A DNA stretch of 64,000 nt. Origin: Frigidibacter albus (lineage in GTDB: Bacteria; Pseudomonadota; Alphaproteobacteria; Rhodobacterales; Rhodobacteraceae). The position numbers and the translations under genes are program-made. The first letter of the stretch is position 1; each line of letters begins with the position of its first letter. Below the pieces are notes generated by a model. That model saw nothing but the letters and a program-made list of their open reading frames with translations, ran no database searches and was not told where the DNA came from. Positions 25,259 to 32,635 of this stretch are shown in pieces. The stretch is taken from NCBI RefSeq assembly GCF_009908165.1, contig NZ_JAAAUC010000006.1, positions 1 through 64,000 of the forward strand. Reading direction: 5' to 3'.

Positions 25259-25579
25259 TCAGATCGCCAGATCGTCCAGGCTCTTGCCCTCTTTCAGCGC
25301 AGCCTCGACCCAACGCGGCCGACGGCCCCGGCCGGTCCAGGTATCGGACGGGCTTGCCGGATTGGCATATTTCGGTGCAGCGGATTTGCGCTTTTTTTGC
25401 ACCTGCACGCCGGTCAGCTCTGCCAGCGAGAACCCCAGTTTGCGGGCGGTTTCTTCTAGCTCGCTCAGGGCTTCTTTTTTCTTGCGGTCTTCAAAAGACG
25501 CTATCGCGCGTGCGACCTGTGTCTGAAGGTCGCGCAGCTCTTTCAGCGAAAGATCGTCCAGGTTGAAAGCGTTCATCAT
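25259..25579 (-). CDS. hvrA: H-NS family nucleoid protein, HvrA-like
   Basis: This 106-residue protein has an N-terminal coiled-coil oligomerisation region (LSLKELRDLQTQVARAIASFED) and the C-terminal H-NS DNA-binding motif (SDTWTGRGRRPRWVEAAL). HvrA in Rhodobacter capsulatus modulates photosynthesis and nitrogen-fixation genes and is encoded next to regA, as here beside prrA. The second codon is also ATG (25576) and may be the real start. A strong terminator separates it from prrA, so it probably has its own promoter in the short gap. Confidence 0.88.
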   Translation of the reverse strand: MMNAFNLDDLSLKELRDLQTQVARAIASFEDRKKKEALSELEETARKLGFSLAELTGVQVQKKRKSAAPKYANPASPSDTWTGRGRRPRWVEAALKEGKSLDDLAI

Positions 25580-25640
25580 TGATCCCTTAAAATCTCATCC
25601 CTCTTTCGCCATTTAATTCCGGGAAATGCAAAATGCAAAG

Positions 25641-25668
25641 AAAAAACCCCGAAGCGGCGCTTCGGGGT
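25641..25668 (-). terminator. Intrinsic terminator of prrA
   Basis: ACCCCGAAGC and GCTTCGGGGT form a perfect 10-bp stem with a 3-base loop; on the minus strand it is followed by TTTTTTCTTT. It lies about 40 bp after the prrA stop. Confidence 0.92.
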
Positions 25669-25705
25669 CTTGCGGCTGTCGCGGGACGGCAAGTCTCCGC
25701 CAGTT

Positions 25706-26260
25706 TCAGCGCGGGCTGCGTTTCGCCAGGATGCGCTGCAAGGTGCGGCGGTGCATGTTCAGCCGACGCGCCGTTTCGCTGACATTGCGGTCGCACATCT
25801 CATAGACGCGCTGGATATGCTCCCACCGCACACGGTCGGCAGACATCGGGTTTTCGGGCGGAGGCGGCAGTGCCTCGCCGGTGGACAGCAGCGCCGCGGT
25901 GATGTCATTGGCATCGGCCGGCTTCGACAGATAGTCGGTCGCGCCCATCTTCACCGCGGCGACGGCCGTGGCGATGGCGCCGTAGCCGGTCAGCACCACG
26001 ATCCGCGCATCGGGCCGCTTCTCGCGCAGTGCCTCGACGACGTCGAGCCCGTTGCCATCTTCCAGCCGCAGGTCGATCACCGCATAGGCCGGGGCCGATT
26101 GCTGGACGATGGCCTTGCCTGCCGCTACGCTTTCGGCCGTGACAGGCGCGAAGCCCCGCTTTTCCATGGCGCGTGCAAGCCGGGTGACGAAAGGTGCATC
26201 GTCATCGACCAGCAAAAGGGATCTGTCAGGCCCCAGCTCGGCATGTTCGTCCTCGGCCAT
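25706..26260 (-). CDS. prrA: Redox response regulator PrrA (RegA/ActR)
   Basis: PrrA is the DNA-binding partner of the PrrB kinase and controls respiration, photosynthesis, and carbon and nitrogen fixation genes according to redox state. The 184-residue protein has a receiver domain (LLLVDDDAPF, phosphorylation site D63 in VIDLRLEDGNG, K in YLSKPADAND), a proline-rich linker (LPPPPENP) and a Fis-like helix-turn-helix (NVSETARRLNMHRRTLQRIL). This is the very conserved RegA/PrrA/ActR layout. Start at 26260 (MAEDEHAELG) is the family start. It follows prrC in the same direction and is closed by a strong terminator. Confidence 0.96.
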   Translation of the reverse strand: MAEDEHAELGPDRSLLLVDDDAPFVTRLARAMEKRGFAPVTAESVAAGKAIVQQSAPAYAVIDLRLEDGNGLDVVEALREKRPDARIVVLTGYGAIATAVAAVKMGATDYLSKPADANDITAALLSTGEALPPPPENPMSADRVRWEHIQRVYEMCDRNVSETARRLNMHRRTLQRILAKRSPR

Positions 26261-26329
26261 TTTTCGAGTTTCCCCCACATCGTCCGTTGAACCGTTCTAG
26301 GGCGTTAGGCGGCTGGGGTCAAACTCTGC

Positions 26330-26956
26330 CTAGCTGGCAGCCTCGATGAAACAGGCGGCGCGCTCGGCCATCTGCTGCGGCGCGACATCGCGGTTGAAAT
26401 ATTCGACAAAGCCATGGCCCGGCAACACCAGGTAGGTCTGTGTCGAATGATCGACGAGGTAATAATCATCCTCGGCCGGCTGCGCCTTGTAATAGGTGCG
26501 ATAGGCCTGACTTGCGGCCCGAACCTGTTCTTCGCTGCCGGTCAGGCCGATCATGCGTTCATGCATCATCGACGCGAATTCGCCCATCACCTCGGGCGTA
26601 TCCCGGTTTGGATCGATGGAAATGAACACCGGCGTCACCTGATAACCCATTTCTTCCAGCGCATCGACCGCCTCGGCATTCCGGGCATTGTCGAGCGGGC
26701 AGACATCCGGGCAGAAGGTATAGCCGAAATACAGCAAGCTCGGCTCGGTGATGACATCGGCATCGGTCACGGTGGCGCCGGTCTTGTCCACCAGCGTGAA
26801 CGGCCCGCCGATCGCGCCCGCCCCACCGGCGACCACGCCCTGTCGGCAATCGGCGAACTGATCGTTGCCGCCCCGGGTCAGCGCGAAACTGACCACAAGC
26901 CCGATCGCCACCACCGAAACTGCCGCGACCGCGAGTCTTTGCGTCGAAACTGCCAT
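26330..26956 (-). CDS. prrC: SCO1/SenC family copper chaperone PrrC
   Basis: A 208-residue membrane-anchored thioredoxin-fold protein that delivers copper to cytochrome c oxidase and can influence PrrB signalling. One N-terminal membrane segment (LAVAAVSVVAIGLVVSFAL) is followed by the periplasmic domain with the copper motif FCPDVCP and a later His in DYYLVDHSTQTYLV. It sits between divergent prrB and downstream prrA, the standard regB-senC-regA order of the Rhodobacter group. Start at 26956 (MAVSTQRLAV); two further codons upstream are possible. Confidence 0.94.
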   Translation of the reverse strand: MAVSTQRLAVAAVSVVAIGLVVSFALTRGGNDQFADCRQGVVAGGAGAIGGPFTLVDKTGATVTDADVITEPSLLYFGYTFCPDVCPLDNARNAEAVDALEEMGYQVTPVFISIDPNRDTPEVMGEFASMMHERMIGLTGSEEQVRAASQAYRTYYKAQPAEDDYYLVDHSTQTYLVLPGHGFVEYFNRDVAPQQMAERAACFIEAAS

Positions 26957-27047
26957 GCACATATCCCCCAGCTACATGGCGCATTGATCCCTCATCCGGC
27001 CATCACTATCAATCCCGCAAGCACCCGTTGCGACATCGAGACCGCTC

Positions 27048-28433
27048 ATGCCCGACACGACCGATGCCATTCCACGCGAAACGCACAGCGATTGGATGCG
27101 TCTGCAAACGCTGATCCTGCTGCGCTGGGGTGCGATCACCGGGCAACTGGTGGCGATCACAGTTGCGTGGCGCTTCTACGGCATCCAGTTCAACCTCGGC
27201 GCCTGCTTCCTGGTGGTGGGCGCCGCGATCATCGCCAACCTTGTGTCGATTTTCGTCTACCCCGCCAACAAGCGGCTGACGCAGGTCGAGGCGGTGATGA
27301 CGCTGCTGTTCGACACCGCGCAACTGGCGCTGCTGCTGGCGCTGACCGGCGGGCTGCACAACCCCTTCGCGCTGCTGATCCTCGCCCCCGCCACCATCGG
27401 CGCCACCGCGCTGCAAACGCGGGCCACGGTGTTTCTGGCGGCTGCGACCGTCGCCATGGTCACGCTGTTCGGCTATGCCAACCTGCCGCTGCGGATGCCC
27501 GATGGCAGTCAGATCCGGGTGCCGCCGCTGGTGGAGTTCGGTCACTGGCTGGCAATCGTGATCGGCGTGGTGTTCCTCGGCATCTATGCGCGGCGGGTGT
27601 CGTCCGAGATGCATTCGATGGGCGATGCGCTGCTGGCAACCCAGATGGCACTGGCGCGCGAACAGAAGCTTACCGATCTTGGCGGCGTCGTGGCTGCCGC
27701 CGCGCATGAGCTTGGCACGCCGCTGGCCACCATCAAGCTGGTCAGTGCCGAGCTGATCGACGAACTGGAGGACCGGCCGGACCTGCGCGAGGATGCAGAG
27801 CTGATCCGCAGCCAAGCCGACCGCTGCCGCGACATCCTGCGCTCGATGGGCCGCAGCGGCAAAAGCGACCGGCTGATGCACAGCGCCCCCATCCTGCAGG
27901 TGCTGCGCGACGCGGCCGAGCCCCATGCCGCCCGCGGCAAGGCGCTGCATTTCGATGCCGCGCCCGGACCGGGCGGCGATGAGCGCCAGCCGCTGATCCT
28001 GCGCCAGTCCGAGGTGATGCACGGCCTGCGCAACCTGATCCAGAACGCGGTGGATTTCGCCCGCGCCAATGTGTGGATCGATGTGGAATGGACGCCGTGG
28101 CAGATTTCCGTCCGCATCGTCGATGACGGGCCGGGCTATCCGCCGCAGCTGTTCGGCCGACTCGGCGACCCGTTCACCCGCCGCCGCTCCAGCGACGCGG
28201 ACCGGGCGCAGCGCCCGGAATATGAAGGCATGGGACTTGGCCTGTTCATCGCCAAGACCCTGCTGGAGCGGACGGGCGCCGAGCTGACCTTCGCCAATGC
28301 CGCCGACCCGTTCCTGACCGCCGATGAACGCCCGCAGCGCAGCGGCGCGATTGTCGAGGTGATCTGGCCGCGCGACCGGATCGCCGCGACCGAAAGCGGC
28401 CCGCTTGGCGAGAATCTCCGCATCGAGGAGTGA
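27048..28433 (+). CDS. prrB: Redox sensor histidine kinase PrrB (RegB/ActS)
   Basis: PrrB is the membrane redox sensor that phosphorylates PrrA. The 461-residue protein has about six membrane helices in residues 20-185. The conserved quinone-site motif GGLHNPF is at 101-107, the phospho-acceptor is H220 (AAAHELGTPLATIKL), the redox-active cysteine of the family is C260 (QADRCRDIL), and the HATPase motifs are NLIQNAVDFA, DDGPGYP and GMGLGLFIAKTLLER. It is divergent from prrC-prrA with a 91-bp shared promoter region. Confidence 0.96.
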   Translation: MPDTTDAIPRETHSDWMRLQTLILLRWGAITGQLVAITVAWRFYGIQFNLGACFLVVGAAIIANLVSIFVYPANKRLTQVEAVMTLLFDTAQLALLLALTGGLHNPFALLILAPATIGATALQTRATVFLAAATVAMVTLFGYANLPLRMPDGSQIRVPPLVEFGHWLAIVIGVVFLGIYARRVSSEMHSMGDALLATQMALAREQKLTDLGGVVAAAAHELGTPLATIKLVSAELIDELEDRPDLREDAELIRSQADRCRDILRSMGRSGKSDRLMHSAPILQVLRDAAEPHAARGKALHFDAAPGPGGDERQPLILRQSEVMHGLRNLIQNAVDFARANVWIDVEWTPWQISVRIVDDGPGYPPQLFGRLGDPFTRRRSSDADRAQRPEYEGMGLGLFIAKTLLERTGAELTFANAADPFLTADERPQRSGAIVEVIWPRDRIAATESGPLGENLRIEE

Positions 28434-28573
28434 GCGGCCGGCCGGATCCCCGATCGCCCATGAGTTGCAGGAATTTCTGTTCTGCTCGCGAGGGTTAACC
28501 AGCCATTAACCATTCGCTCCAAGACTGGCCCGGTGTCCTCCGCAGCCCACAAACGGGAAGGATCGGTCAGCAG

Positions 28574-30262
28574 ATGCCTCCGAACTGGGCCTTCGCCCTT
28601 ATCCTCGTCGCCACATCGGTCGGGTCGGCCTTCGTGGCCCTGGCGCTGCTCTCGGCGCTGACCCCGCGCCGTGGCCGGCCCCGCAAGCTGGCCGAGGTAG
28701 AGCCGGTGCTGGAGGAAGCGGTGTTCCTGTTCGACGATCAGGCACTGATAGACGCCTCGGCCCCGGCCCGCGCGCTGATGGATGCGACTCCACTGCGCGG
28801 CAGCGACTGGTCTCGGCTCTGCGCCTTTCTCGGCCCGCAATTCGATCGGTTCGAGGCGGAAATGGCCCGCCTTGCCGAGCGGGGCATCCTCGAGCTGAAA
28901 GGCGCCGGACCGGCCCCGCTGCGGCTGAAGGCAGAGATGATCTCGGGTCTGGCGCGGATCACCCTCTCGGACCCCGAGGCCGAGGGGCGGGGGCGGATGG
29001 TCGATGCGCTCAGCCTGCGCGCGATGGAGGATGAACTGGAGGGTCTGCGCGAGGCCACCGACGTGCTGCCGGTTCTGGCCTGGCGTCAGGACGGGCGGGG
29101 CGAGGTGACCTGGGCAAACCGCGCCTACCTGCTGCAATCGGGCGCGTTGACCGGCGATGTCGAGGATCCCTGCCTCTGGCCGCTGCCGCGCCTGTTCGAT
29201 CTGGGCCCCGCGGCGCCGCCCGTGCCCGGAGTTGCCCCGCCGGCGCCGCGCCGGATGCGTCTGGATCTGCCCGGCCGCGACAAGCCGCTCTGGTTCGACT
29301 GCCACAGCCTCGAGACGACGGGCGGCACCATCAATTTCGCGCTGCCCGCCGATGCGACGGTGCGGGCAGAGACTGCGCTGCGCGAGTTTGTGCAGACGCT
29401 GACCAAGACCTTCGCGCATCTGCCGATCGGGCTGGCGATCTTCGACCGGCAGCGGCAACTGGCGCTGTTCAACCCGGCGCTTATCGACCTGACGACGCTT
29501 GGCGCCGACTTCCTGTCTGGCCGCCCGACGCTGTTCTCCTTCCTCGACCGCCTGCGCGAGGCGCGGATGATCCCCGAACCCAAGGATTACCGCAGCTGGC
29601 GCCAGCAGATGACCGAACTGGAAAGGGCCGCCTCGACCGGCCACTACCAGGATATCTGGACCCTGCCCTCGGGCCTGACCTATCAGGTCACCGGCCGCCC
29701 GCATCCCGATGGGGCGGTGGCGCTGCTGATCGAGGATATCTCGGCCGAAGTGTCCCTGACCCGCCGGTTCCGCTCGGATCTGGAACTGGGGCAGGCAGTG
29801 GTCGACAGCCTGCCCGAGGCGATTGCCGTCTTTTCGCCGGCCGGGGTGTTGGTGATGTCGAATTCCGCCTATGCGCGGATGTGGGGCGCCGACCCGGCTA
29901 CCACCCTGAGCGAGGTGGGCGCGACCGAGTCGATGCGGCTGTGGCAAGCCGGCAGCCTGCCGAATCCGATCTGGGCCGATGCGCGCGATTTCATCTCCAG
30001 CATCGGCCCCCGTGCCGATTGGACCGGCGAGGCGGTGCTGCAATCCGGCCAGCGCATCGCCTGCCGGTTCCAGGCCATCGCCGGCGGGGCCACGCTGGCG
30101 GGCTTCTTGCCGCAGGACGGTGATGTGTTGCTGCCGCTAGGTCCTCGCCGATTGCGCCGTCGGCGAGACCTGGCGACGCCCGAGGTTGCCCCCGACTATC
30201 CGGCAGACCTCCATCGCCCGGTCGCGGACGAGGTTCTGGAGCCGGATCGCGCAAAGGCCTGA
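28574..30262 (+). CDS. Membrane-anchored PAS domain protein without a kinase domain
   Basis: A 562-residue protein with one N-terminal membrane helix (FALILVATSVGSAFVALALL), followed by two or three PAS-like regions: around 30-100 (VFLFDDQALIDASAPARAL), around 270-400 (LPIGLAIFDRQRQLALFNPAL) and around 410-500 (LPEAIAVFSPAGVLVMSNSAYARM). No histidine phospho-acceptor, HATPase, GGDEF or EAL motif is visible after the PAS domains, which is odd for such a protein and suggests a signalling partner or pseudo-kinase-like role. It lies directly upstream of the tsaE fusion. Function not assigned. Confidence 0.75.
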   Translation: MPPNWAFALILVATSVGSAFVALALLSALTPRRGRPRKLAEVEPVLEEAVFLFDDQALIDASAPARALMDATPLRGSDWSRLCAFLGPQFDRFEAEMARLAERGILELKGAGPAPLRLKAEMISGLARITLSDPEAEGRGRMVDALSLRAMEDELEGLREATDVLPVLAWRQDGRGEVTWANRAYLLQSGALTGDVEDPCLWPLPRLFDLGPAAPPVPGVAPPAPRRMRLDLPGRDKPLWFDCHSLETTGGTINFALPADATVRAETALREFVQTLTKTFAHLPIGLAIFDRQRQLALFNPALIDLTTLGADFLSGRPTLFSFLDRLREARMIPEPKDYRSWRQQMTELERAASTGHYQDIWTLPSGLTYQVTGRPHPDGAVALLIEDISAEVSLTRRFRSDLELGQAVVDSLPEAIAVFSPAGVLVMSNSAYARMWGADPATTLSEVGATESMRLWQAGSLPNPIWADARDFISSIGPRADWTGEAVLQSGQRIACRFQAIAGGATLAGFLPQDGDVLLPLGPRRLRRRRDLATPEVAPDYPADLHRPVADEVLEPDRAKA

Positions 30263-30410
30263 AGATCGACAGCGAGGCGGCGGAGGTGAAGCAACTCCGC
30301 AGACCGCCGCACCTTTCGGCTGCATCGGCTCAACGCCGCTGCCCGGCCAACCTGTCATGCCGGCGCCTCGGCGCTTGCGGCTGCGGCCCGGGCGGATAAA
30401 AGTCGGGCAC

Positions 30411-31958
30411 ATGACCGATGCCCCGCACCTCGCCCCCCTCACACCGCCAGGATCGCCCGCAGCGCCGCTGCGTCTGGCGCTGCGCCTGCAAGACGCCGAG
30501 GCCACGGCGAGGCTGGCCCGGCACCTGGCCCCCCAATTGCGCGCCGGCGACGTGCTGCTGCTGCAAGGCCCGATCGGCGCCGGCAAGACCCATTTCGCGC
30601 GTTCCCTCATCCAGTCGCTTCTCGCCGCCGAGGACCGTACCGAGGATGTGCCCTCCCCCACCTTCACGCTGGTGCAGACCTATCTGGCCGCGGGGCTGGA
30701 AATCTGGCACGCCGACCTCTATCGCCTGACCTCGCCAGCCGAGGCCGGGGAGCTGGGGCTCGAAGAGGCTTTCTCCGAAGCGTTGTGCCTGATCGAATGG
30801 CCTGACCGGCTTGGCAGCCTCGCCCCGGCGAACGCGCTGACCCTGGCCTTCGCGCCCGAGCCGGACGGTGACGGGCGGCGCCTGACGCTCACCGCCGCCG
30901 ACCCGCGCTGGCACGCAATCCTGGCCATGGAGCCCCCGATGACCGAAGCCCCGCGCGACGCCGCCGCCTTCATCGCTGCTGCCGGCTGGGGCGATGCCGC
31001 GCGCAGCCGCCTCGCCGGCGATGCCTCCAACCGCAAATATGACCGCCTGATCCGCGCGGGTGGCGGCCGCGCCGTGCTGATGGATGCCGATCCCGCCAAG
31101 GGCGAAGATGTCGCGCCCTTCCTCGCCATCGACCGTGCCCTGCTGCTGCGCGGGCTGACGGCTCCGGACGTGTTGGCAGAGGACCGGGCGCAGGGCTTCC
31201 TGCTGCTCGAGGATCTGGGCGACGATCTCTTCGCCCGGGTGCTCGCCCGCGACCCCGCGCAGGAAACCACCCTCTATGCCGCCGCAACCGATGTGCTGAC
31301 CCATCTACATGGGTCGCCTCTGCCCTCGGGCCTGCGCGCCTATGACGCCGCGCTGATGGGCAAGATGGCCGCGCTGGCGCTGGACTGGTATCTGCCGGGC
31401 GTCACCGGCACCCACACCGACAGCGCCGGTTTTGCCGATCTCGTCGCAGCGCTCAAAAACACCCTCGCGCCCGGCGACCCGGTGATGGCCCTGCGCGACT
31501 ACCATGCCGAAAACCTGCTCTGGCTGCCCGGCCGCTCCGGCATCGCCCGCGTCGGCCTGCTGGACTTTCAGGACGCGATGGCCGGCCCCCGCGCCTATGA
31601 CCTCGTGTCGATGCTGCAGGACGCCCGCCGCGACGTGCCAGAGGCCGTCGAGGCCGAGATGGTCGCCCGCTATTGCGCGCAAAACCGGCTGGACCCGGGC
31701 CGCTTTTCCGCCGAATACGCCTTCTGCGGCGCGCAGCGGAACCTGCGCATCCTCGGCGTCTTCGCCCGCCTCTCGATGCATTACGGCAAGCCGCAGTATG
31801 TGGACCTGATCCCCCGGGTCTGGGGCCTGCTGCAACGCGATCTGGCGCATCCGGAGCTGGCGGAGCTGCAAGCCGCCGTCGCATCCACCCTGCCCGCGCC
31901 GGATGCCGCCGCCCTGCAACGGATCAAGGAGCAGGCCGGATGCCACCCGCTGCGCTGA
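30411..31958 (+). CDS. TsaE fused to an AmgK-like sugar phosphotransferase
   Basis: This 515-residue protein joins two functions. Residues 20-165 are TsaE, the ATPase of the tRNA threonylcarbamoyl-adenosine system (Walker A GPIGAGKTHFARSL; SPTFTLVQTY; HADLYRL; LIEWPDRLG). From about residue 180 follows an aminoglycoside-phosphotransferase-like kinase (SRLAGDASNRKYDRL; catalytic DYHAENLLWL; LDFQDAMAGP), which matches AmgK, the anomeric kinase that recycles MurNAc. murU follows directly and overlaps by 19 bp, which supports that reading. Start at 30411 is the first plausible ATG. This fusion is known in alphaproteobacteria, and no internal stop separates the parts. Confidence 0.9.
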   Translation: MTDAPHLAPLTPPGSPAAPLRLALRLQDAEATARLARHLAPQLRAGDVLLLQGPIGAGKTHFARSLIQSLLAAEDRTEDVPSPTFTLVQTYLAAGLEIWHADLYRLTSPAEAGELGLEEAFSEALCLIEWPDRLGSLAPANALTLAFAPEPDGDGRRLTLTAADPRWHAILAMEPPMTEAPRDAAAFIAAAGWGDAARSRLAGDASNRKYDRLIRAGGGRAVLMDADPAKGEDVAPFLAIDRALLLRGLTAPDVLAEDRAQGFLLLEDLGDDLFARVLARDPAQETTLYAAATDVLTHLHGSPLPSGLRAYDAALMGKMAALALDWYLPGVTGTHTDSAGFADLVAALKNTLAPGDPVMALRDYHAENLLWLPGRSGIARVGLLDFQDAMAGPRAYDLVSMLQDARRDVPEAVEAEMVARYCAQNRLDPGRFSAEYAFCGAQRNLRILGVFARLSMHYGKPQYVDLIPRVWGLLQRDLAHPELAELQAAVASTLPAPDAAALQRIKEQAGCHPLR

Positions 31959-32635
31959 TGCTCTACGCCGCCGGCTTCGGCACCCGCATGGGCGCGCTGA
32001 CGGCGGACCGGCCCAAGCCGCTGATCCCCGTCGCCGGGCGCGCGCTCATCGACCATGCGCTGGCGCTGGTGCCAACGGGGCTGCGCGTCGTGGTGAACAC
32101 CCACTATCGGGCGGACCAGATCGCCGCCCATGTCGCCGGGCGCGGGTTTTTGCTGTCGCATGAGCCGGAATTGCTGGAAACCGGCGGCGGCCTGCGCGCC
32201 GCACTGCCGCTGCTGGACGCGGACCCGGTCTACACGCTCAACACCGATGCGGTCTGGACTGGCCCCAATCCGCTGGAAACGCTCGCCGCCGCCTGGGATG
32301 CGGACCGGATGGACGCGCTGCTGCTGGTGCTGCCACCCGCCCGCGCCACCGGTCACAAGGGCCGCGGCGATTTCGCCATGGCGGAGGATGGCGGGCTGAG
32401 CCGCGGCCCGGGCTTCGTGCCGGCGGTGGTGCATACAGGTGCGCAGATCATCTCACCCCGGCTGCTGGAGGCGGTGCCGGAGCGCATCTTCTCCAGCAAC
32501 CGGCTGTGGGATGCCGCAGAGGCGCGCGGCCGGCTGTTCGGCGTGATCCACCCAGGCGGCTGGTGCGATGTCGGCCAGCCGAGCTCGCTGCCGTTGGCCG
32601 AGGCGCTGCTGGCGGAAGCGGCGCAAGGTGTTTGA
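31940..32635 (+). CDS. murU: MurNAc-1-phosphate uridylyltransferase
   Basis: MurU makes UDP-MurNAc from MurNAc 1-phosphate, the second step of the recycling route that bypasses fosfomycin-sensitive MurA. The 231-residue nucleotidyltransferase shows the signature AAGFGTRMGALTADRPKPLIPVAG, followed by VNTHYRADQI, ETGGGLRAALP and the metal site TLNTDAVW. An AAGGAG site stands 8 bp before the ATG. It overlaps the upstream tsaE-amgK fusion and its stop overlaps the addB start, so the five genes from tsaE to addA are tightly coupled. Confidence 0.92.
   Translation: MPPAALMLYAAGFGTRMGALTADRPKPLIPVAGRALIDHALALVPTGLRVVVNTHYRADQIAAHVAGRGFLLSHEPELLETGGGLRAALPLLDADPVYTLNTDAVWTGPNPLETLAAAWDADRMDALLLVLPPARATGHKGRGDFAMAEDGGLSRGPGFVPAVVHTGAQIISPRLLEAVPERIFSSNRLWDAAEARGRLFGVIHPGGWCDVGQPSSLPLAEALLAEAAQGV

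Noticed and set aside
28136-30043. Minus-strand open frame of 635 codons opposite the PAS protein and prrB end
   Set aside because: Shadow frame with shadow-type composition; the plus-strand genes have real domains and ribosome-binding sites.
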